Shown here in pieces: positions 1 through 6,184 of a stretch of 16,891 nucleotides of DNA. The notes beneath the pieces were generated by a model. That model was not told the origin of the DNA. It worked only from the letters and a program-made list of their open reading frames with translations, and ran no database searches. Where the stretch lies: positions 1 through 16,891 of the forward strand of contig CALGGY010000078.1 of assembly GCA_937915785.1 (NCBI GenBank), given 5' to 3'. Position 1 is the first letter of the stretch. Each line of letters starts with the position of its first letter. This DNA is from an uncultured Bacteroidales bacterium. Lineage in GTDB: Bacteria; Bacteroidota; Bacteroidia; Bacteroidales; P3. The position numbers and the translations under genes are program-made.

Positions 1-116
1 ACTTTGGCGGCATACGCATCGAAGACGACATACTGGTTACCAACGACGGCTGCCGTGTGCTTGGCAAACCCATCCCAAAAACAGTAAAAGAAATTGAAGA
101 AACCATGGCGCAGTAA
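1..116 (+). CDS. pepP: Xaa-Pro aminopeptidase (M24B), C-terminal fragment
   Basis: Partial: only the last 37 codons are in the window, in the frame beginning at base 3 and stopping at TAA 114-116. The fragment reads FGGIRIEDDILVT, then GCRVLGKPIPKT, and ends EETMAQ. In aminopeptidase P (family M24, pita-bread fold) the GIRIEDD segment carries the last glutamate ligand of the dinuclear metal centre, and a short tail with LGKPIPKT is usual in Bacteroidales members. The enzyme removes N-terminal residues preceding proline in the cytoplasm. The end matches where the family normally ends, so this looks like an intact 3' terminus. The next gene starts 100 bp downstream. The family call rests on one short motif region, so a related M24 peptidase cannot be excluded. 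Confidence 0.72.
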   Translation, partial: FGGIRIEDDILVTNDGCRVLGKPIPKTVKEIEETMAQ

Positions 117-121
117 CACGC

Positions 122-154
122 TGCACCACGGCAAATGCCGGCATGCAACCTTTT
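122..154 (+). terminator. weak hairpin after the aminopeptidase
   Basis: An imperfect hairpin lies 5 bp after the aminopeptidase stop. TGCA (122-125) and CGGC (129-132) pair with GCCG (137-140) and TGCA (144-147), around an AAAT loop and a 3x3 internal loop. Only four T residues follow after ACC. It could be a weak terminator, but the stem is short and broken. Confidence 0.3.
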
Positions 155-216
155 CGAGTCCTGTTGTATCGTTGGTATAAATAATTAGGACTCAGCAAAT
201 TAAAATCTTTTACAAT

Positions 217-951
217 ATGGAAGAATTCAACCAAAACGAAATGCAGAACCAACAGATGTACAACGAAGTTCCGCAACCCGGATCCCAAGCTCCGCAGAGC
301 AACGGCGGCATCGACTGGGGTGGCGACATTGTCCGCTTTTTCACCCACGACCTTTTGGAGATGCTCCTTGCCGTGATTAAACGCCCGGCCACCGGAGCGC
401 AGAAATGGCTCGACGAAACCAAGTCGAAATCTATAGTTATGCCTATCTGCATGACTGTGTTGTCTTTTGTGCTTGTAACATTTCTCTCGTTTCTGATTGC
501 ACGAATCAAGTTGGGTGAGTATATGGGCTTTATGGGTTTCAAGTTTGGTACATTTTTGGCTTTGGGCACTATGCCAGTGTTCTTTGCCTGTTTTGTTGCA
601 GCGGCAATGTTCGGTCTTTTTGCAATAAAGAAAAATCCCGATTATATTTTGGCAATACGTCATGCTGGAGTGCATGTTTTCCTTTTCACACTTGCTGTGA
701 TAGCCATGCTTACTGTAGTGATTGTTTTTGGAGGCAGTAAATTTGGAATTTTGATTATGGCTCTGGCGCTGATATGTGCCATTTCGATGGGATTTAGTAT
801 TGCCCGTACCGCCATTAAACAGTATGAACCTGAAGGCAAAGAGTGTTTTTCTTGGTATCTTGCCCCCCTGGCAATTATCATATCGTTGTGGCTGGCCTAC
901 CTCATTTCATCCGCAATGATGCCCAAAACGATACTTTCGTTGTTTATGTGA
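217..951 (+). CDS. multi-pass membrane protein, Yip1-like topology
   Basis: A 244-residue protein of unknown function. Residues 1-32 are a polar, Gln/Asn/Pro-rich cytoplasmic-type tail (MEEFNQNEMQNQQ...). Residues 33-70 are amphipathic and include DIVRFFTHDLLEMLLAVIKRP, with basic residues before the first helix. Five hydrophobic segments follow, at about 72-94, 112-135, 150-172, 174-195 and 212-232. A soluble disordered N-terminus followed by five helices is the layout of Yip1/DUF1282-type membrane proteins, but I see no diagnostic motif, so the family name is tentative. There is no signal peptide; it should sit in the inner membrane. The ATG at 217 is the first in frame, after an A/T-rich leader. 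It stands alone, 100 bp after the aminopeptidase, and is closed by its own terminator. The membrane-coding part is more AT-rich than the downstream protease genes. Confidence 0.7.
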   Translation: MEEFNQNEMQNQQMYNEVPQPGSQAPQSNGGIDWGGDIVRFFTHDLLEMLLAVIKRPATGAQKWLDETKSKSIVMPICMTVLSFVLVTFLSFLIARIKLGEYMGFMGFKFGTFLALGTMPVFFACFVAAAMFGLFAIKKNPDYILAIRHAGVHVFLFTLAVIAMLTVVIVFGGSKFGILIMALALICAISMGFSIARTAIKQYEPEGKECFSWYLAPLAIIISLWLAYLISSAMMPKTILSLFM

Positions 952-977
952 TTTTTGTCGGGTACAATAGCATAAAC

Positions 978-1009
978 AAAAAAAGAGAGCTTACGGGCTC
1001 TCTTTTTTT
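978..1009. terminator. perfect 13-bp hairpin terminator, probably bidirectional
   Basis: AAAAAAAGAGAGC (978-990) and GCTCTCTTTTTTT (997-1009) are exact reverse complements around the 6-nt loop TTACGG. A T-tract follows the stem on either strand. On the + strand it closes the membrane-protein gene ending at 951. On the minus strand it lies just past the stop codon (1016-1018) of the proposed queH remnant, so it may be shared by convergent genes. Confidence 0.85.
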
Positions 1010-1015
1010 ATGCCA

Positions 1016-1195
1016 TTACTGCTCGTGGCGTTGCGAATAAACACATCCGCAATAGTCTTGCCGGTAAAGTCCGTGTTGCCGCGCGGCAGCGAGAAAAAGT
1101 AGAGGCGATGTGCGCATAGACCAAAAGACAAAACGCATAGCCTGAAAATCGGGAACTTGCGCCGCCGGCGCGAATTGGGTCTGCACTCTTCCAAT
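1016..1195 (-). pseudogene. queH: probable 3' remnant of epoxyqueuosine reductase queH
   Basis: On the minus strand the frame closing at TAA 1016-1018 ends in GLYRQDYCGCVYSQRHEQ. The YRQ-YCGC-YS signature is what I know from the C-terminus of QueH (formerly DUF208), the metal-dependent enzyme that reduces epoxyqueuosine to queuosine in tRNA; its conserved CxC cysteines help bind the iron-sulfur/iron site. Further upstream in this frame only a few residues (VPDF) resemble the family. The N-terminal CC-containing part is absent, and the frame runs into low-complexity AT-rich DNA beyond about 1200. The stretch 1020-1195 is clearly more GC-rich than its surroundings. I read it as a decayed gene fragment of roughly 60 codons with its terminator (978-1009) still in place. 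The identification depends on one motif recalled without a search. Confidence 0.42.
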
Positions 1196-1311
1196 CAGTA
1201 ATATACATCCTTTAAAAATCTCCCCCAGACAAGACTGTCTGTTTTTTTGCTTCCCGCATATGCTTTTATGAGGTTTTTCAAAAAGTTTTCCCTGACACAA
1301 AAAAAAATATG

Positions 1312-1319
1312 TATATTTG
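1312..1319 (+). promoter_or_regulatory. Bacteroidota -7 promoter element
   Basis: TATATTTG matches the Bacteroidota sigma-ABfr -7 consensus TAnnTTTG. No TTTG -33 element is present at the usual 19-21 bp; only a T-rich GTTTTC occurs near 1285-1290. It would start a transcript near 1326, about 80 nt before the 33-codon ORF at 1405 and about 265 nt before the gene at 1593. Confidence 0.45.
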
Positions 1320-1404
1320 CAAACAACAGTGTCGCACATTTTGGCGCGATAATGCCTTGTAAACGTGAATATTAACTTCGAGGATGCAAATAAAGGGATG
1401 AAAA

Positions 1405-1506
1405 ATGGGAAAATTATCATCCGTCATGATTGCCATTTTGGGTGTTGTGGCCATGATTTTTGCCGCCGTCCGCGACCACGAGGGGAACTGGTGGAGGAGA
1501 TGGTAG
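1405..1506 (+). CDS. putative 33-aa single-pass membrane peptide
   Basis: A small ORF, ATG 1405-1407 to TAG 1504-1506. It starts MGKLSSVMI, continues with an uninterrupted hydrophobic stretch (about residues 6-21, MIAILGVVAMIFAA in its core), and ends in a charged, Trp-rich tail (VRDHEGNWWRRW). This is the layout of a small single-pass membrane protein with a basic, aromatic C-terminal anchor. An AAAGGGA purine stretch lies just upstream of the start, and a TAnnTTTG promoter element lies 86 nt upstream. I do not recognise a family. An overlapping 65-codon ORF in another frame (from 1365) has no such organisation. The peptide is short enough to occur by chance, so the call is tentative. Confidence 0.42.
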   Translation: MGKLSSVMIAILGVVAMIFAAVRDHEGNWWRRW

Positions 1507-1592
1507 GGAGTTGGGTTTTTGGTAGTCTTTTTGTGTGCCAATATCGTCACTTAATTCCGTGAAAGCAATATGCAACTGTAAATTTAGGTATT

Positions 1593-3065
1593 ATGAAGAA
1601 GTTTTTGTCGAAAATTATCCTGCTTTTGCTCGTAGCTCCGTCGTATTATGCGGTGTCGCGTACTATGGAGCTTCGTTTTTCGGGCGTTGACGCTTACGGC
1701 GCCTACGTCAGAATGGATTCGGTGCTTGCAGAAAACCTTGTGCGTGGCTGGAGCGAAACGTTGCTCTTTCCCGACACGGTGCTTACCTTCGCAGAAAACG
1801 GTTTGCAGCAGGCTTTCTGCGGCAATGTGGTGATTAAGGCCTATCCCAATCCTTTCATGGGCAGTGCAAGGGCCATGATTTCCGCCATCGAGGACGTAAT
1901 GGCCGATGTGCGTTTGTACAGCATTGACGGACAGCGCGTTCTGCAAAGCAACCAACTGCTTGTCCAAGGCGATAATCTTTTCGACATATCGTTGCAAAAA
2001 CTGGGTGTTTATGTGTTGGCAGTCCGCACTAATAGCGGCAAAGCCGTGGTAAAACTCCTCAACCGCGGGGGTGGCTCTGCAAATGCTATCACCCGTTGTG
2101 GCACGATACCGAGTGTGGACAAACGCCAGTCGGCGCAGCCATTCCAGCCGGGCGACACCATGCGTTTTACCGGCTATGCCAGCATCGGTGGGGCTCGGAT
2201 AGAAAGCCGCTGGGTGGTTCAGCCTCAGCGTGTTAGCCAAAGCGTTGAACTGGTTTTTAGTGCCGGTACCGAGGGCACGCTGAAAGGTTTGTTCTCCGTC
2301 TCACCTACCAAAAGGGTGCGTTTTTCGCGGGGAAATCTGCAATACAGCAACGTGGGCACACATGCCGTGGCTGTCGACACCATTATGCCCGGCTCTTGGC
2401 GTTTTGCCGGCAATCAGTGGGACACCCTTGGATTTTCCAACGACAGGGCTGACTCCGCATACACTGGCTGGATAGACCTTTTTGGCTGGGGTACAAGCGG
2501 TTACAACAACAAATGTCCTTACATGAGAGACCCAAACCCGACGCATTACGGCAACGGTATGAATCCCATTGCCGGCACCAACTACGACTGGGGGGTGTTC
2601 AATGCAATAATCAACGGCGGCAATGTGCCGGGGCTATGGCGTACCCTCACTTTCGACGAATGGCGATATGTGCTTGACCAACGGCCGGGCGCACAGCAAA
2701 AGTTCTCCTACGCCCTTATCGACGGGATAGGAGGTGTGGTGCTCTTGCCCGACTACTGGGTGTTGCCGCAAGGGATCACCTTTGTGCCGCGAAGTGGAGG
2801 GGCTAACAGCTACTCTGCCGGCCAATGGACTGAAATGGAGAAAGCCGGCGCCGTTTTCCTGCCTGCCAACGGCTTCTGCACCGGTAATCCCGTAAGAGCT
2901 TTTCAGGTGAATATAGTGGGAAGCTATTGGTCGTCAACGCGAAACGTAAACGACACGTCAAGCCTAAATGCCTCTTGTGTGTCTTTTTCGCATCATATAA
3001 TAAGTTATGATACAACAAGCGCCCGCTACAATGGCCATTGTGTGCGCCTTGTGCAGGAAGAGTAG
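1593..3065 (+). CDS. secreted FISUMP-like protein with internal T9SS-sorting-like domain
   Basis: A 490-residue exported protein of unknown function. Residues 1-20 are a signal peptide (MKKFLSKIILLLLV, likely cut near YYA|VS). Residues about 24-75 begin TMELRFSGVDAYGAYVRMDS, a beta-rich module. Residues 78-156 look like a type A T9SS sorting domain: VIKAYPNPF, then VRLYSIDGQRV, then GVYVLAVRTNSGKAVVKLL. Such a domain normally forms the extreme C-terminus. Residues 183-222 form another short beta module. From about 230 to the end there is a FISUMP/sulfatase-modifying-factor-like surface domain: RVRFSRGNLQYS, IDLFGWGTSGYNN, LWRTLTFDEWRYVL, AVFLPANGF, SYWSST, and the usual ending GHCVRLVQ. Proteins of this layout are common in uncultured Bacteroidales. 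The ATG at 1593 gives a good signal peptide. No strong promoter is seen immediately upstream. The protein is probably surface-exposed or released; no enzymatic activity can be assigned. Confidence 0.75.
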   Translation: MKKFLSKIILLLLVAPSYYAVSRTMELRFSGVDAYGAYVRMDSVLAENLVRGWSETLLFPDTVLTFAENGLQQAFCGNVVIKAYPNPFMGSARAMISAIEDVMADVRLYSIDGQRVLQSNQLLVQGDNLFDISLQKLGVYVLAVRTNSGKAVVKLLNRGGGSANAITRCGTIPSVDKRQSAQPFQPGDTMRFTGYASIGGARIESRWVVQPQRVSQSVELVFSAGTEGTLKGLFSVSPTKRVRFSRGNLQYSNVGTHAVAVDTIMPGSWRFAGNQWDTLGFSNDRADSAYTGWIDLFGWGTSGYNNKCPYMRDPNPTHYGNGMNPIAGTNYDWGVFNAIINGGNVPGLWRTLTFDEWRYVLDQRPGAQQKFSYALIDGIGGVVLLPDYWVLPQGITFVPRSGGANSYSAGQWTEMEKAGAVFLPANGFCTGNPVRAFQVNIVGSYWSSTRNVNDTSSLNASCVSFSHHIISYDTTSARYNGHCVRLVQEE

Positions 3066-3074
3066 CGGTAATCC

Positions 3075-3116
3075 GGAGTTCGGAATTAGGAGTTGGGAGT
3101 TGGGAGTTGGGAATTA
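3075..3116 (+). repeat. six-unit 7-bp tandem repeat (GGAnTTn)
   Basis: Six consecutive heptamers occupy the 106-bp spacer: GGAGTTC, GGAATTA, GGAGTTG three times, then GGAATTA. The unit is degenerate at positions 4 and 7 only. It starts 10 bp after the stop of the FISUMP-like gene and ends 56 bp before the subtilase start. Confidence 0.8.
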
Positions 3117-3171
3117 TTTGGATGATGTGTTATATCGTTTAATGAAATGTTTAGGATAAAAAAATGGAGAT

Positions 3172-5466
3172 ATGACAAAACGTTTTTTTTCTTTGCTTTT
3201 GACAGTTTGTGTCCTGTCGTTTGCCAAAGCGCAGGACTACTATTGGGTGTTTTTTGCCGACAAGGCTGGCAGCACTTTCAATCCCTGCGAGTATTTCGAC
3301 GGCAAGGCCATAGAACGCTACCGCATGAACGGCGTTTCGCTGTACGACAGCACCAATTTTCCGCTCAACGGCGGATATGTGGCTCAGGTTCAGGACGTTT
3401 GTGATGAGTACGTTGGTGAGTCGCGATGGCTCAATGCCGTTGGGGTAGGGGCTACCCCCGAACAAATTTCCGCAATAGCGGCGATGCCTTTTGTAACGGG
3501 AGTCCTGCCCATATCCCAACCGATGGAATATGCTCAGCGCGAAACCGATTTGTCACTTCGCGACAGCAATTTATGGTCGGAGGGCGTAACTCCGCAGCTG
3601 CGCCGCATGAAAGGGGAGCGGTTTGTGGCCAATGGCATCGACGGTACGGGCATACGCATTGCCGTGTTCGACGGCGGTTTCCCCAAGGTTGACGAGCATC
3701 CTGCCTTTGCACATCTGCGTGCCGGTGGACAAATCAAAGCCACATGGAATTTCCCTAAAAAGAAAGCCGATGTGTATGGATGGAACAAGCATGGCACCAT
3801 GGTGCTTAGCTGCATTGCCGGCAAGGTGGGCGACACCCTGCTGGGACTGGCCACCGGCGCCGAATTCCTGCTGGCACGCACCGAGGTGAACACCGAACCC
3901 AAGAAAGAGGAGATTTGGTGGACCATGGCCGTGGAATGGGCCGACAAAAACGGCGCCGACATCATAAACAGCTCCCTCGGCTACGGCAAGGACCGCCATT
4001 ACACTAAGGATATGGACGGCACCTCCATTGTGGCCAAAGCCGCCAACCTTGCCGCACGTAAGGGAATGCTGGTGTGCAACGCCGCCGGCAACGAAGGCTC
4101 CGACCGCTGGACAACCATCATAACCCCGGCCGATGCCGACAGCGTTCTGGCCGTTGGCGGAGTGGAAGCAAGTCTTAACAAATACCAGCACATAAACTTT
4201 AGCTCTTTCGGCCCCACCGCCGACGGACGCCTGAAACCCAACGTGTGCAATTTCGGGCACACCCTTTGTGCCACGGTTTCGGGCAGCAGAGCGGTCAACG
4301 AAGCCTACGGAACATCATTTGCCAGTCCGCTCACCGCCGGCTTTGCCGCCTGCGCATGGCAGTGCCGCAAAGGCTACACGGCCATGCAGATGAAAGCCGA
4401 GATAGAACGTTCGGCTGACCTTTATCCTTATTTCGACTACGCCTATGGCTACGGAGTGCCGCAAGCCACCTGTTTCCTTGACGAAAAGGCGCGGCAGCAG
4501 CCCACCTTCCATTTCGAGGAGGATGCCGAAAATCTCTATCTTGTGCCAAACAAAATGATTTCCAAGACTCACCTTTTCTGCAACCTGCAAAATCCCGCAG
4601 GACGATTGCTGCAGTACCGGCAGTTTGCTCTCGACTGCGACACCGTGCGTACCCTCACAATGAGCAAGGAGCAGTGTGCCGGATATACGGCCAATTTCTC
4701 GCTCGACGGTTATTACGCATCATACACTTTCAAAGGTCAGATGCGCGACAGTGCGCTGATTGACAATGTGTTCGATATGAAAGGCGGAGCAGGCAAATTC
4801 CCATACATTGGCAAACGGAGTGTGCTGCTGTCGCGCAATCAGGGCAACGAGCCATTCGGCAAGGACAAACGTGCGCAGTGGGATGTGTTTGTGCAGATGG
4901 GCTCCGTGGTGAACGACGGCAACGCCGACCTCCGCAACTGGTTGCCGACTTTCACCTTGGGCGGTGCCGTGGTGTTCCCCATCTCCAAAGTGTACAAAAT
5001 AGGCGTGGGGCTGGACTACCACCGCCGCAACTACAAGGCGGTGAAGGATGAGCTTACCCGTTTCGACGCCGCTCTCGGCCAGCAGGAAGAGGCTATGGCC
5101 GATGTGGAGAGGAAAAATCTGGTGGAACGCGGTTTCAATCTGGAGCTGTTCCAAAGGGTGCGGTTCGTGTCGTTCGGCGAGTTGGGCGATGTGCATTGGG
5201 ATTTGGGTGTGTATGGAACACTGAAATGGCAGTCGTACCGGCTTAGATACGACGGGCACGGCAACTACCGTTCGCAAACGCTGCGTTTCAACCGGCTGAG
5301 TTTCGCCTCGCCACTCGACTGGGGCGTGGTTACCCGTCTCAACGTTTCGTTTTTCGGCATCTACGGACGTTACAGCCTGAAAGGACTGAACACGACCTAC
5401 AACGCCCCCGACAAATATTTCGAAGAACTGCCACGCTTGGAAGTGGGAGTGGAGCTGAGATTTTGA
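3172..5466 (+). CDS. S8 subtilisin-family protease with C-terminal beta-barrel-like domain
   Basis: A 764-residue secreted serine protease. Residues 1-20 are a signal peptide ending FAKA|QDYY. Residues 21-125 look like an inhibitor/chaperone-type propeptide. The S8 catalytic domain spans about 155-435: Asp167 in IAVFDGGF, His207 in NKHGTMV, oxyanion Asn307 in NAAGNEG, and nucleophile Ser382 in YGTSFASP. The complete triad implies activity. Residues 440-560 are beta-rich linker. Residues about 565-764 show alternating hydrophobic/polar strands rich in aromatic residues (WDVFVQMGS, YKIGVGLDYH, HWDLGVYGTLKW, LNVSFFGIYGRY) and end LEVGVELRF. The terminal phenylalanine is the usual outer-membrane barrel signal. 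No T9SS sorting domain is present. I infer an outer-membrane-anchored protease, possibly with the catalytic domain displayed by its own barrel. The start is supported by the signal peptide and by GGAG at 3166-3169, unusually close to the ATG. It probably degrades or matures proteins in the periplasm or at the cell surface. Confidence 0.85.
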   Translation: MTKRFFSLLLTVCVLSFAKAQDYYWVFFADKAGSTFNPCEYFDGKAIERYRMNGVSLYDSTNFPLNGGYVAQVQDVCDEYVGESRWLNAVGVGATPEQISAIAAMPFVTGVLPISQPMEYAQRETDLSLRDSNLWSEGVTPQLRRMKGERFVANGIDGTGIRIAVFDGGFPKVDEHPAFAHLRAGGQIKATWNFPKKKADVYGWNKHGTMVLSCIAGKVGDTLLGLATGAEFLLARTEVNTEPKKEEIWWTMAVEWADKNGADIINSSLGYGKDRHYTKDMDGTSIVAKAANLAARKGMLVCNAAGNEGSDRWTTIITPADADSVLAVGGVEASLNKYQHINFSSFGPTADGRLKPNVCNFGHTLCATVSGSRAVNEAYGTSFASPLTAGFAACAWQCRKGYTAMQMKAEIERSADLYPYFDYAYGYGVPQATCFLDEKARQQPTFHFEEDAENLYLVPNKMISKTHLFCNLQNPAGRLLQYRQFALDCDTVRTLTMSKEQCAGYTANFSLDGYYASYTFKGQMRDSALIDNVFDMKGGAGKFPYIGKRSVLLSRNQGNEPFGKDKRAQWDVFVQMGSVVNDGNADLRNWLPTFTLGGAVVFPISKVYKIGVGLDYHRRNYKAVKDELTRFDAALGQQEEAMADVERKNLVERGFNLELFQRVRFVSFGELGDVHWDLGVYGTLKWQSYRLRYDGHGNYRSQTLRFNRLSFASPLDWGVVTRLNVSFFGIYGRYSLKGLNTTYNAPDKYFEELPRLEVGVELRF

Positions 5467-5513
5467 ATAATTAGGAATCTGGAAGTTAAGGAGTTAATGA
5501 GTTAAGGCATAAG

Positions 5514-5548
5514 TATTGACCATTGTTCATTGTTCATCGTCCATTGAC
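5514..5548 (+). repeat. five-unit 7-bp tandem repeat (CATTGnn)
   Basis: Five consecutive heptamers lie directly before the Smr gene: TATTGAC, CATTGTT, CATTGTT, CATCGTC, CATTGAC. A looser GAGTTAA-type repetition lies at 5490-5505. The array ends 7 bp before the chosen ATG, so it falls in the ribosome-loading region of that gene. Confidence 0.7.
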
Positions 5549-5555
5549 CCATGAA

Positions 5556-5792
5556 ATGAATGAGTTAAGAATAGATATACACGGATTGTTTGTTGACGAG
5601 GCGTTGGGCCGTGTGCGGAGTTTTGTTGCCATGGCGCCGGCGGGCACGGAGCGTATTGTGGTGGTGCACGGCTACAACCGCGGCACCGCCCTTCGCGACG
5701 CCATTCGACACCGACTGTACTCCCCCCGCATACGCATGGTGGAACCCGCCTTCTTCAACGACGGCGAGACTTACCTGTGGCTGAAGAGGTGA
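5556..5792 (+). CDS. small Smr-domain protein
   Basis: A 78-residue cytoplasmic protein that is essentially one Smr (small MutS-related) domain. The N-terminal RIDIHGLFVDEAL matches the LDLHG motif region. IVVVHGYNRGTALRDAIRHRL matches the second motif, HGxGxG followed by a helix, here with Asn-Arg in place of the usual pattern. Smr domains bind or nick DNA or RNA and occur at the C-terminus of MutS2 and as stand-alone proteins; the cellular role of such short versions is unclear. The ATG at 5556 puts the IDIHG motif six residues from the start. An upstream TTG at 5523 would translate through the heptamer repeats and is rejected, and the ATG at 5551 is out of frame and stops at once. It lies 90 bp after the protease and ends before a strong terminator. 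Confidence 0.78.
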   Translation: MNELRIDIHGLFVDEALGRVRSFVAMAPAGTERIVVVHGYNRGTALRDAIRHRLYSPRIRMVEPAFFNDGETYLWLKR

Positions 5793-5899
5793 TTAGCTAC
5801 CAGCATCCAATCTCCCCCTCCCGACGTCGAGTGAAGCAAGATGGAAAAAAAGCAAAACCGCAGCGAACATCGTTTGTCGGCATTAAGTGAAAATCTGAC

Positions 5900-5940
5900 A
5901 AGACTTGAAAGTTTTTGCAAAACTTTCAAGTCTTTTTTCT
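5900..5940 (+). terminator. perfect 16-bp hairpin terminator
   Basis: AAGACTTGAAAGTTTT (5900-5915) and AAAACTTTCAAGTCTT (5919-5934) pair without mismatch around a three-base loop, TGC, and are followed by further T residues. It probably ends the transcript containing the protease and Smr genes, although it lies 108 bp past the Smr stop. Confidence 0.85.
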
Positions 5941-6138
5941 TTGTGCAAAAGGGGATGTTTTTTTTTGTTTGTTATCATTATTCTCTAATTGTCAATAATT
6001 TGTCACGGGCTGTTGGAGAGTGCAACGATTGGTGGACAATCGTATATTCCGGCCATTGCCCTAATGTCTTTGACAATTTTTCCATTACCAAAGGTAGAAA
6101 AGTTGAAGTCGGGTGGGGGAGATTTGTTTTTTTTTTCG

Positions 6139-6146
6139 TACCTTTG
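6139..6146 (+). promoter_or_regulatory. -7 promoter element of the phosphofructokinase gene
   Basis: TACCTTTG matches TAnnTTTG and lies 38 bp before the ATG at 6185, giving a leader of about 30 nt. The expected -33 TTTG is not present at 19 bp (that position is G-rich); a TTTG at 6123-6126 is too close. This is the only good -7 match in the spacer. Confidence 0.5.
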
Positions 6147-6184
6147 TTTTTTCGAATAAATAACCATTATAAACATAACTTGCA

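Larger units (their letters stand above)
5793..6184 (+). other. gene-free AT-rich spacer before the phosphofructokinase
   Basis: No convincing gene in 392 bp. It contains a perfect hairpin terminator (5900-5940), long T-runs, a 7-bp inverted repeat (ACGATTG 6025-6031 with CAATCGT 6037-6043) and the TAnnTTTG box at 6139-6146. A 115-codon frame across 5841-6188 runs through the terminator and poly-T tracts and is not credible. Confidence 0.6.

Noticed and set aside
1365..1562. A 65-codon + strand frame overlapping the 33-codon ORF
   Set aside because: Its product lacks any coherent hydrophobic or domain pattern, while the shorter frame from 1405 has a clean membrane-peptide layout.
3075..3116. 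CRISPR array
   Set aside because: The units are 7 bp, directly adjacent, with no spacers and no cas genes nearby. The same applies to the arrays at 5514-5548 and 7444-7507.
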